Below, piece by piece: positions 1 through 7,492 of a stretch of DNA of 13,718 nt. Source of the stretch: Chrysochromulina parva (lineage: Eukaryota; Haptophyta; Prymnesiales; Chrysochromulinaceae); assembly GCA_002887195.1 (NCBI GenBank), contig PJAB01001552.1, positions 1 to 13,718 on the forward strand, read 5' to 3'. A model generated the notes under the pieces. It saw only the letters and a list, made by a program, of their open reading frames with translations. It made no database searches and had not been told where the DNA came from. A program made the translations under genes and the position numbers. The number at the start of each line of letters is the position of its first letter. Position 1 is the stretch's first letter.

Positions 1-111
1 TGTCGGCGTCGACGACGTAATCCGCTCTTCGCGTTGTTGAGCATTCTCGGCAAGGAAGCGCGCATTCTCGGAGGCTGCGGCGACGGCCCGCTCCGTGCTC
101 ATAGTCCTCAT
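1..111 (-). CDS. 5' end of an unidentified gene, cut by the left edge
   Basis: Read on the minus strand, an ATG at 111-109 opens a frame that runs to the window edge without a stop (37 codons). It begins MRTMSTERAVAAASENARF and continues with a charged, Glu/Ala/Gln-rich stretch that looks like the start of an alpha-helix or coiled coil. A TAG lies in frame 15 bases upstream of the ATG, so translation cannot start earlier without splicing; a second in-frame ATG at 102-100 is an alternative start. It is divergent from the acetyltransferase gene at 530 and probably shares its upstream region. The fragment is too short to assign a family. It could also be chance, since GC-rich DNA has few stops, but the bounded ATG and the composition favour a real gene. 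Confidence 0.45.
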   Translation of the reverse strand, partial: MRTMSTERAVAAASENARFLAENAQQREERITSSTPT

Positions 112-529
112 AATCCCTACACACTAGAAAAGGCTCTTGCTTCACTTACCGGTAAAAAGACCACGGGGAGCCGGGACACACACGAGACACACGGAACACG
201 CGGACGCTTACCGGTAACGTCCGGTACCGGTACCGGGTAAGCTGCTACGGTCCATGTTTGTGCCACATGTCCCATGATGTCCCAACGGCGCGCCCAACAC
301 GGCGCCCACTGGTGCGCCCAACACGGCGCCCACTGCCCATGCCACCGCCGCGGCGGCTGCTGCGGCACCCGCTCTCAACCCGAGGATAAATCCGCCTCGC
401 GCGCGCCACTCCACGCGCACGCGTGCTGCGCGCACGGCGCTGCTCCCGTCGGAAGGCAACGACGACGAGGGTCTGGACGCCCTCCTCGACGAGGTAGCTT
501 CACAGTCAGGAGAAACACCGCAACAACGA
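112..529. promoter_or_regulatory. Divergent intergenic region with palindromic elements
   Basis: This stretch separates the minus-strand gene start at 111 from the acetyltransferase ATG at 530, so it should hold both promoters and 5' UTRs. The 10-bp palindrome TTACCGGTAA occurs twice (146-155 and 208-217). A perfect 16-bp palindrome, CCGGTACCGGTACCGG, lies at 221-236. From 278 the frame of the downstream gene is open (in-frame TGA at 275-277) but contains no ATG before 530. That stretch is Ala-rich and includes a 24-bp tandem repeat. No clear TATA box is seen. The promoter role is inferred from position. Confidence 0.45.
290..334. repeat. 24-bp direct tandem repeat (about 1.9 copies)
   Basis: GCGCCCAACACGGCGCCCACT occurs at 290-310 and again at 314-334, separated by GGT, giving a 24-bp period. 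In the frame of the downstream acetyltransferase it would read APNTAPTG repeated. It could therefore be an N-terminal extension reached by splicing from an upstream exon, or simply part of the 5' UTR. Confidence 0.8.
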
Positions 530-2236
530 ATGGGTCTGCTCCCCACGATTGTCTTCATCGTCGCTTCAGCCGCCACGACCGCCTTGTACAGCGCGCTGCT
601 CGTCGCGCTGCACTCGCTCTCCGAGAAGCACGAAGTGACCATCGGCCAGTTCGCCGCCGCCATCGGCTACGGCCTGCTGCTCGCCCTATGGGCCGGCGCA
701 GAGGCTGGCTTCTTCGTCATGCGGATGCAGCCGCCCTACGACGCGATCGCGACGGGCGAGGAAGACTTCAACAGCGAGGCCGAGGGCGATGAGAAGCGCA
801 GCTTCTCGGAGGGGAGCGCCGTCGGGCGTTCGGAGCAGAGCATCCTTGGCGTCAAGCCTTCGCACCTGCCCGCGCTGCGCATGAGCGCCGAGTTTGTCGC
901 CATCATGGGGTACATTTACTTTTGCGACCGCACGACCGTCGTGGGCAAGGGGCCCAAGTATCAGTCGAAGACGGCGTTCTGGGCGGTCAACTTGGCCATC
1001 CTCGCCGTGGCCGCGTGCACGCTGCGCGGCGGGCACGGCGCCGGCGGCTCCGGTCGCGGCGCGCTCTCAGACGAGCACGAGAAGCCCCTGCAGCGCGATC
1101 AGACAGAGGAGTGGAAGGGGTGGATGCAGATCATGTTCGTGCTGTACCACTACTTCAACGAGACCGAGATCTACAACGCGATCCGCATGTACATCGCGTG
1201 CTACGTTTGGATGACCGGCTTCGGCAACTTTTCGTACTACTACGTCAAGAAGGACTTCACGGCCGTGAGATTTGCTCAGATGATGTGGAGGCTGAACTTC
1301 TTCGTCTTCTTCGTGTGCGTCACGATGAACAACGAGTACATGCTCTACTACATCTGCCCGATGCACACGTTCTTCACGTGGGGGGTCTTCATCCCGCTCT
1401 ACGTGTGCCACCAGTACAATGACAACTTCACCGTGCTCTTCGTCAAGATCGGCCTCACGCTCGGCACGGCGCTCGTCCTCTACGACGTGCCTGGCGTCTT
1501 CCACAGCGTCATGGACCCGTTCGCGTTCTTGCTCGCGTTCCACGACCCGCTGCACCCCGAGAATGCGCCGATGCACGAGTGGTTCTTCCGCTCGGGCCTG
1601 GACCACCTCGTTTGGGTCTTCGGCATGTTCTGCGCCTTTGCGTTCCCCTTCCTCGATCGCAAGATGCGGGCGCTCGAGGAGCTGCCCACGGCGGCGCGCA
1701 TCTGCGCGCGGCTCGCGCTGCTGGCCGTGACGCTCGCGGTGACCGCCTGGTGGTACTTTAGCTACTTCGCGCTGCCCAAGCGCAGTTACAACATGGTGCA
1801 CCCATACACCTCCTTCGTAGGCATCTTCACCTATCTCGTGCTACGCAACCTGACCGCCGGGCTGCGCAAGCGCCACCTGCACCTCTTTGCATGGTGCGGC
1901 AAGATCACGCTCGAGACGTATATTCTGCAGTTCCACGTGTGGATGCGCACGACCGGCCTGAACGGCTCGCCCAAGTACCTGATGGTCTGGTTCCCAGGCT
2001 CGTACTGGCTCAACTTTCTCGTCGTGACGGCCGTGTACATCTTCGTCTCGTATCGCGTCTTCATCATCACCGCCGAACTCAAGGACGTCGTCATCCCCAA
2101 GCAAGGGGGCGTGGCGCTCATCTGGCGCTCCATGCTGATCGTGGCGGTGCTCGGCGCGCTCTACTTCGTCGCCACGCTCGCCGCCCCCGCGCTCGGGGTG
2201 CCGCTGATCGCCGCAACCATCCCGAAGCCACCCTGA
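530..2236 (+). CDS. RWA/CASD1-type multipass polysaccharide O-acetyltransferase (Cas1p 10TM acyltransferase family)
   Basis: This 568-residue polytopic membrane protein is recognisable end to end as a plant RWA-like member of the Cas1p acyltransferase family. Hallmarks are EWKGWMQ (194-200), YHYF (206-209), VWMTGFGNFSYYY (226-238), MMWRLNFF (251-258), NNEYMLYYICPMHT (267-280), HEWFFRSGLDH (349-359) and GKITLETYILQFHVW (457-471). Roughly ten to twelve hydrophobic segments are visible; a charged loop lies at about 75-110. These proteins act in Golgi or ER membranes, supplying acetyl groups for O-acetylation of wall polysaccharides (plants) or glycans such as sialic acid (animal CASD1). As in plant RWAs, and unlike CASD1, no N-terminal SGNH/GDS esterase-like domain is present, so a separate transferase partner is likely. 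Length matches plant RWAs (about 540), supporting the ATG at 530, although the frame is open without an ATG back to 278. No intron is needed. The specific acceptor glycan is unknown. Confidence 0.93.
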   Translation: MGLLPTIVFIVASAATTALYSALLVALHSLSEKHEVTIGQFAAAIGYGLLLALWAGAEAGFFVMRMQPPYDAIATGEEDFNSEAEGDEKRSFSEGSAVGRSEQSILGVKPSHLPALRMSAEFVAIMGYIYFCDRTTVVGKGPKYQSKTAFWAVNLAILAVAACTLRGGHGAGGSGRGALSDEHEKPLQRDQTEEWKGWMQIMFVLYHYFNETEIYNAIRMYIACYVWMTGFGNFSYYYVKKDFTAVRFAQMMWRLNFFVFFVCVTMNNEYMLYYICPMHTFFTWGVFIPLYVCHQYNDNFTVLFVKIGLTLGTALVLYDVPGVFHSVMDPFAFLLAFHDPLHPENAPMHEWFFRSGLDHLVWVFGMFCAFAFPFLDRKMRALEELPTAARICARLALLAVTLAVTAWWYFSYFALPKRSYNMVHPYTSFVGIFTYLVLRNLTAGLRKRHLHLFAWCGKITLETYILQFHVWMRTTGLNGSPKYLMVWFPGSYWLNFLVVTAVYIFVSYRVFIITAELKDVVIPKQGGVALIWRSMLIVAVLGALYFVATLAAPALGVPLIAATIPKPP

Positions 2237-2289
2237 GCATCGCGGTGTGAATTCACACGCCCTGAGTATCGCGGATCAAGTACTCAGGG
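2231..2289 (+). repeat. Direct repeat plus perfect 9-bp stem-loop at the 3' end of the acetyltransferase gene
   Basis: CCCTGAGCATCGCGG (2231-2245, containing the TGA stop of the acetyltransferase) recurs as CCCTGAGTATCGCGG (2260-2274) with one mismatch. The second copy begins a perfect inverted repeat: CCCTGAGTA (2260-2268), a 12-nt loop, and TACTCAGGG (2281-2289). Between the two copies lies the 14-bp palindrome GTGTGAATTCACAC (2245-2258). The stem-loop begins 24 bases after the stop codon, inside the presumed 3' UTR. A role in 3'-end formation or mRNA stability is only inferred from position. Confidence 0.7.
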
Positions 2290-2789
2290 TTGGAAAGTGG
2301 AGGATATTCATTTGGTGACCGTCACATCAGCGTCGCATCGCAACTGTGCTGACTGCAGTGCGAGAACCGCATGGGCCCCGGGGCGTGCCAGTATGTACTA
2401 CGAGATCTTCGATACCACTATGGATATATCGGGGGCGAGCGTGCCGCGCGGCCGCGCTATTTTTCTTCGCTACGACTACACGCGACGGTCGCAGTACGGC
2501 GTATCGAAAAGTCTTAAAAAAGTGCGCACGTCGGTCGTTGCGACTCACGTCCGGCCGCTACGAGAACGCTAAGGTCGCTAACCGTACGCCGGCCACTCGC
2601 GACTCGGGGGCGGACAAGGTACTCTCGGTAGACACGGTGACCGGTCACCGATAGTCCGGCCGGTCTCGCAACTCGCGAACAGCGGTCACGTCAGTGCGCA
2701 TCAGCATCACTCTCGCGGTCTCGTGTCTCGAGAGCGAGTGAGCGAGAGCACTCTGAACCCAACTCGCCCGAGTCGCGACGGTTTCGCTA
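2237..2789. other. Convergent intergenic region, no credible gene
   Basis: This is the tail-to-tail gap between the acetyltransferase and the MYND gene. Reading frames here are short, out of keeping with neighbouring codon use, and match nothing I recognise. The composition is more AT-containing (for example around 2415-2520), as expected for 3' UTR and spacer. It holds a post-stop stem-loop (2260-2289), a 14-bp palindrome (2245-2258), a direct repeat (2231-2245 and 2260-2274) and a perfect 16-bp palindrome, CGGTGACCGGTCACCG (2635-2650). Confidence 0.6.
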
Positions 2790-2807
2790 TCACACAGGCC
2801 GATAGCG
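2785..2807 (-). repeat. Short inverted repeat spanning the MYND gene stop codon
   Basis: CGCTAT (2785-2790) and ATAGCG (2802-2807) form a 6-bp stem around an 11-nt loop. The TGA of the minus-strand MYND gene (2792-2790) sits at the base of the stem. It is short enough to be chance, but it lies exactly at the gene end. Confidence 0.4.
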
Positions 2808-4496
2808 GTACACGACATCGGTGGAGACGGGAATCCCATGCTCATCCATCAGACGCACGTGCTCCTGCACCAGTCGGGCCGTCAACGGCCGCGTCGTTGG
2901 GCCATTTGTGGACGGCGCTTGTGGGGTCATCGACCTGCTGTTCCATCCGCGCGACGACAGCACGACGATGGTCCGCGGCGTCGCAGCGGTCTTCGGCCGT
3001 GGTGCCGGCGGCGGGGCTGCGGCATGCACCGGCGTCCTCCACTGCTGCAGAAAGCCCCGAGGCGTCGGCTGACGAGCGCCGACTGCAGAGGAAGCAGGAG
3101 CAGGAGCGGGAGCAGGAGCGGGAGCAGCAGGAGGAGCAACAGCAGCAACAGCAGCAGCAGCAGCAGCAGCACCACCACCACCACCCGCCGCACGCGCGGG
3201 GCTGCCGCCGGGGCTACCGCCCGCCAGGCGCGCGCTCCATATATGCTCCAGGACCGTCTCCCCTCCCCGCCACGAGCCCTTTTCGGAGCGCTTTTGGAGC
3301 AGTGTGGCCTCCCGCGTGAGTTTCATTTGTTCACGGATGGCCTCTTCGCCGTGCGACCAGCCATTCTCGATCTCTCGACGCTCGCTCGCAGACAGCTGGT
3401 GGAGGCGCCGGCCCGCCAGTTGCTCTCCGAGGGCCGAAGAGGACGACGGTGACGGTGACGAGGCAGGCGCGTGGGTGTCCTCAGCAGCGGCGGCGGCGGG
3501 CGCGGCGCTCGATGCAGCGCTCGTCCCGCCACGAAGGGGTTGCCAGGATCGAGCGTCCGCGGCGCGGTGCCGCGGCTCATCGGCGCGTGGTCTGGCCGCC
3601 ACGTCAGCGCCAAGGGCCAACAGCACCGACGAGGCAGTCGCTGGCACCGCGGTGGCAAAGGAGGCCCTCGTGTATCTCGAGGTGTATCTCGAGGGCGCGC
3701 CCGACGCGGCGCGGGGGGAGCCCGCGCTCGTGAAATCTCGATGTGTATCTCGATGTGTATCTCGGGGGGAGCCCGCGCTCGTGATCGGCATCCGAGGCAG
3801 AGCCTCGCCGAAGGCGTCCGTTCGCGGCACGCCTCGGTAGATGGCCGAGGCCTGAAAGGGCGCGTCTTTGAACTCAAAGTGGCGCGCTCCCCCCTGCAGC
3901 GCAGCGAGCGCCTTGCCGAATTCTGGCGCGTGACGAAGCGCGCCGATCAGCGCGGTGCGAGCGCCGGCGCATCCGAAGACATGCAGCAGAGCGCTCTCGG
4001 AGAGCGCGGCGAGCGCGAGGAGGGCCAGGCCGCCCCGTCGCTGCACATCCTCCTTGACGCCGTGCAGCCGCATTGCCGCCACGAGAGCCTCGACGCTGCC
4101 GGGAAAGTGGAGCACCTCGTCGGCCGCTGCCCCGTTCTGCTCGCCCTCGCGAGGCGTGCACAGCACGACGAAGGCATGCAGCACGGCCGTGGCGTGGCTT
4201 GCGAGGGTCGCGTCCGCCGGATGGCGATGCATCGCCGCGAGGGTCGCGCCGAGGCTGCCGGCCGCTCGCACCGCCGCAACGCCACGTCCGCCGTGGACCG
4301 GATGAGCCGACCATCCGGTCGCGGCGCGGCGTAGAATCGCCAACCCGGCGCGCTGCGTCACGAGCAGGGTTGGGTGCAGGCGCATCACGCCGATCACGGC
4401 GTCGAGCGCGTTCCGGGACTTGGCGCGCTCGGCGCCCGCCGCGGCGCCCGACACCGGTGGCGGCGCCATCGCAGCCGCCGCCGCCGTCACCGACAC

Positions 4497-4528
<32 letters not shown>

Positions 4529-5600
4529 ATGCCGAAGTGAGGGCGGCGCCGCCAGCCTGGTACAATAGAAGGGCGTCGACCTCTTTTGAGATGGCCTTCT
4601 TCGGCAACGGCTCCGCCGCAGCCGCCTCCTCCGTCGCCGCGATGGACTCGATTACACGCGTCGTCTCGAGCAGGGCGGCGAGCACCTCGTCGCTATCTCC
4701 GAGCGAGATCGCCTCGAGGGCGCGGAGGGCCTCGTGGTGCAGGCCGAGCACGCTGCTGCCTGGCCGATCGGACGGGTGCGCCGCGAGGGCGCGCACGATG
4801 AGGCCGACCGCGCCACGCTCGAGCACGAACGCGCGCCCGCCGTGCTCGCACACGAGGGTGATGAGCTTGCTCATCAGCCGCTGGACCTCGGGATGGGCGA
4901 CTTGCGCGACCGCCGCCGGCGTCGCTGCCTCGACGTCTGCGCGGAGCCTATCCAGGGTCACGGGCCTGCGCGTGCGTGGTCTGGCGACGTCTCGGACGCC
5001 GGCTCCACCCACGACCGAGGGCGGGTAGTAGGTGGCGGTCAGTACGGACGTGGACGGCGGCCGCTCGTCGAGAGCATGCACGAGACGCTGCAGGCAGCGA
5101 ACCGTTAGATCGGCCGACGCAGGCCCAAACTCCTTGAGCACGACGCCCGCGGCATCGCTGCTCCCGGCGTCCACCGAGGCGGGCGTCGGAAGCGGCGTGC
5201 CGCACGAGCTGATGTGGCCGCACGCCCAGCCTTGGCCCTGGCACTCGTATGAGCAGTAGTGCACCATCCGGCACCGGCTGCAGTCGACCCACTCGAACTG
5301 CCGCGGGCTCTCCGCGCCACAGTAGGCGCAGCACGACGTGAGCTCCGAAAAGCACTGGCGCTGGCGCCGCGAGACCGTCGGGCGGTCCTCTGGCTCCGAC
5401 TGCTGCGCCGTGGCAGTCCGCGCCAGCGAGGCGACCTCGGCAAACCTCGCGGTCGCCTTCTGCTTGTCTCCGGCGGCCAAAGCACGCTCGGCGGCTCGAA
5501 TGCCGTCGTTCGCCTCAGCCCCACCGATGCCGTGCTCGAGCACGCGGTAGGCCTTCGCGCGCGCAGACTCGAGAGCCACTACGGCGATCGAACGTTCCAT
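2790..5600 (-). CDS. MYND zinc-finger protein with armadillo-like helical repeats
   Basis: This 936-residue protein starts at the ATG 5600-5598. The frame extends to 5711 but has no earlier ATG, only a TTG. Residues 1-65 are an Ala-rich helical segment. Residues 91-133 form a clear MYND zinc finger: C91-x2-C94, C107-x2-C110, Y115-C116-x3-C120-Q, H129-x3-C133. Residues about 235-320 and 395-570 contain repeated helical units of the form 'ALIxAMRLHP...Q.xGLAxLRxLA', resembling armadillo repeats, interrupted by poly-Ala at about 355-377. Beyond 600 the chain is low-complexity, with a Thr/Arg/Asp minisatellite (about 605-645), a charged helix near 737-772 (RREIENGWSHGEEAIREQ) and Gly/Ala/Pro runs at 793-836. 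MYND domains bind proline-rich partner peptides, and armadillo repeats also bind proteins, so a scaffold or adaptor role is likely. No SET domain is seen, which argues against a SMYD methyltransferase. It diverges from CorA. The specific function is unknown. Confidence 0.85.
3124..3186. repeat. CAG/CAA and CAC trinucleotide run inside the MYND gene
   Basis: The plus strand carries a run of CAG/CAA triplets (about 3124-3170) followed by CAC triplets (about 3169-3186). In the minus-strand gene frame this encodes the Gly run and the following Ala tract (residues about 805-820). It is a classic slippage-prone microsatellite and probably varies in length. The plus-strand frame reading poly-Gln/His is an antisense shadow. 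Confidence 0.85.
3661..3784. repeat. Compound in-frame minisatellite in the MYND gene
   Basis: Two levels of repetition are visible. A 21-bp block GGGGGGAGCCCGCGCTCGTGA occurs at 3713-3733 and 3764-3784 (51-bp period). Two 12-bp arrays lie beside it: GTGTATCTCGAG twice (3670-3681, 3682-3693) and ATGTGTATCTCG twice (3741-3752, 3753-3764), with a partial third unit at 3733-3740. All periods are multiples of three, so the reading frame is kept. The encoded peptide contains THRDTHRD and SRYTSRYT flanked by copies of TSAGSPR. Confidence 0.85.
4503..4528. repeat. GCC trinucleotide run encoding poly-Ala in the MYND gene
   Basis: An uninterrupted run of GCC triplets on the plus strand. On the minus-strand coding frame it gives part of the Ala-rich insert (residues about 358-367) that separates the two groups of armadillo-like helices. 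It looks like a slippage expansion. Confidence 0.75.
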
Positions 5601-5872
5601 AAACGTCACTTCCGCGTTGCGAAAGAGAAATCTGCAAGGGAAATCCGCAATCCATGTACGGTTTCGAGACAGTTCACAGTCGCTCGCCGGTGTTTTTGAT
5701 ACGTGACGCAAGGTCGGAGTACGTCCTCATGTCGTAATGATGGCATTCATCAACATAATTTTCCAACTGATTGTGCGACATCGGAAACGGAGTGTGGGAG
5801 GTCGTCGACAGTGGCCGCGACTCCTCGTGTACCACGGCACTTTCATCAGGCCGCGTCAAACCGCACCCATTA
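5601..5872. promoter_or_regulatory. Divergent promoter region between the MYND and CorA genes
   Basis: This 272-base gap separates the head-to-head ATGs of the MYND gene (5600, minus) and CorA (5873, plus). It must hold both core promoters or be shared. It is noticeably richer in A and T than the flanking MYND coding sequence. An 11-base imperfect direct repeat, GAAATCTGCAA (5627-5637) and GAAATCCGCAA (5640-5650), lies close to the MYND start. No clear TATA box was found. The CorA frame is open from an in-frame TGA at 5768-5770 onward but has no ATG before 5873. Confidence 0.5.
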
Positions 5873-7492
5873 ATGAACACCGTCGAGATCACAAGCGCTG
5901 AAGACCAGGAACCTCGGCGCCTAACCATCGAACCGGTCGTAGATTTTCCACCACGGTCAGTCAGCGGCACGCCTGTAAGCAAGCAGCCGGCGCTGGACCT
6001 CACGAAGCTGTGCAGCAACTTAAAGACTGGCAGTGACTTGAACTCGCTACTCGAGGTCTCCCAGCTCCTCCACCAGTCCCGTCTGAAGAAGTCGTACGGA
6101 ATGTCTGAAACCATGGTCATGCTCAACTTCCAGCTTCCATCTGCTACCGACGAAATGTCTGTGTCCAAACCTTTGACCGTTCGCAAGGGTGGCATGATCG
6201 ACACGACATGCGTGAAGGATGTCATGGCGTCCTGCGCGTCCGCGGCGGAGGTGCCCGTCAATTGGTTTCATGTGAACACATTTCATTACGACGACACACT
6301 CAAGAGCTCAGAGTGCCCTGACCTTAAGGCTCTCATCGAGATCGGCGAGGCGCTCGGCATCACCAGCGGCGTCATTAAGAATACGATGAAGAACTACAAC
6401 AAGGGGATGATCTGCGCGGAATCAGGCCCCGATTGTGTAGGCATCGCTTTCGTCGACCTCGTGCGTGTGGACTCGATGGGCCAGGAGGTGCCCCCCCCGA
6501 AGCACCTCGTCCGAGCTCAAACCACAGGTGTGTTGAAGGGCCAGGAGCACACTGAGACGTATCAAATGGGTGGCGAAGACGAAGCAAACAGCAAGGTGTC
6601 ACACATCAAGACCATCGTGCAGCAGCCCATCGCGATCTTCTATTCCTCAAAGGCGAACACGTGCCTGTCGGTGCGCACCGCGCCAAGCGGCCTCGAGACG
6701 CACATGTGCCACTGGGGTGGCATTGTGAAGCAACTGGAGAGTAAGACCTCGCTCGTGCATAAAAAGATGGACGCCGCGTACCTGATGTTCCTCCTGATTG
6801 CTGAGGTAATCAACTCAATCGAGCCGCTGCTCAACACGTACGGAGATGCGCTCGACGGGCTCGATTTCCTCTTTGACGAGTTCGAGCCCACCGTACGGCG
6901 CAACATGATGTCTCGCAGAATTCAAAAGGATCTATGGGTGATCAGGCGCTGGGGCTGGCAGATGAGTACTACCGCGCAGGACCTCGCAGTGGACCCGTGG
7001 GACGTGTTCACCGATCATCAGGAGAAGCCGCTCAAGATGCTCTTGACGCAGAGCAACACTCTCGCGGAGACCGCAAGAGCGTACATTACGAAGGCGGACT
7101 CGCAGGAGGATTTCTTCAGCCAGACGCAGGAGCAGACGACCAACAACCTGCTCTTCAACCTCACCATCGTCACAATCGGCATGTTGCCGCCCCAGTTTTT
7201 CACGGGCGTCTACGGCATGAACTTCGTGAACAAGGAGAATGGGGATCCCGGCATCCCGGAGCTGATGCACCCTTATGGCTACCAGATCTTGTGGGGATGG
7301 TGCGTGCACATCCCCGCACCCCGCCCCCCCCCCCGCGCAGCCCCCTTGCATCCGCCATGCATCTCGCCCGCATCTGACTTGCCTTCTTCTACTAAATTGC
7401 CCTGATGCAGCATTGGCATTTGGATGTCGTTCTGGTTCCTCCTGATGTGGTCGGGCAAGAGATTTAAGTCCCTCGACACTGTGAAGTACTGA
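5873..7492 (+). CDS. CorA-type Mg2+ / divalent-cation channel, two exons (5873-7299 and 7411-7492)
   Basis: Splicing 5873-7299 to 7411-7492 gives a 502-residue protein. Residues 1-420 are the cytosolic domain, including WFHV (131-134) and the long helical stalk (about 300-420). The first transmembrane helix (about 425-446) ends in the family signature YGMNF (G448-M449-N450), the selectivity motif at the pore mouth. A short loop with PELMHPYGY (462-470) follows. The second helix, IGIWMSFWFLLMW (477-489), and a basic tail ending in KY are encoded by exon 2. CorA/Mrs2/Alr proteins are pentameric channels carrying Mg2+ (sometimes Ni2+, Co2+ or Zn2+) down its gradient. Which membrane it uses here is not visible; no confident targeting peptide is seen. 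Without the splice the frame runs into Pro-rich nonsense and stops at 7405. The start is the first ATG after an in-frame TGA at 5768. Its base composition is less GC-rich than its neighbours. Confidence 0.92.
7300..7410 (+). other. Spliceosomal GT-AG intron (111 bp) in the CorA gene
   Basis: The donor is ATG|GTGCGT at 7299/7300 and the acceptor is GATGCAG|C at 7410/7411. The intron interrupts a codon after its second base (TG|C), and joining restores a Cys followed directly by the missing second transmembrane helix. A TACTAAA element at 7390-7396 lies about 15 bases before the acceptor, after a pyrimidine tract (CTTCTTCT); it resembles a strong branch site. A C-rich run (about 7315-7335) follows the donor. 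Confidence 0.9.

Noticed and set aside
2723..3319. Plus-strand frame encoding a poly-Gln/poly-His protein
   Set aside because: The Gln/His run is the antisense reading of the trinucleotide tract that encodes Gly/Ala in the MYND gene, and the rest of the frame has no recognisable content.
3661..3784. CRISPR array
   Set aside because: The repeats are 12 and 21 bp, lie inside a coding frame, and have no regular unique spacers. The surrounding genes are eukaryotic.
5601..5711. Longer MYND protein starting at 5711
   Set aside because: The frame is open to there, but the codon at 5711 is TTG. The first ATG is at 5600, and the upstream residues look like non-coding composition.
5771..5872. Longer CorA protein starting at 5771
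   Set aside because: That position is TTG after an in-frame TGA, and the first ATG is at 5873. The intervening residues have no family resemblance.
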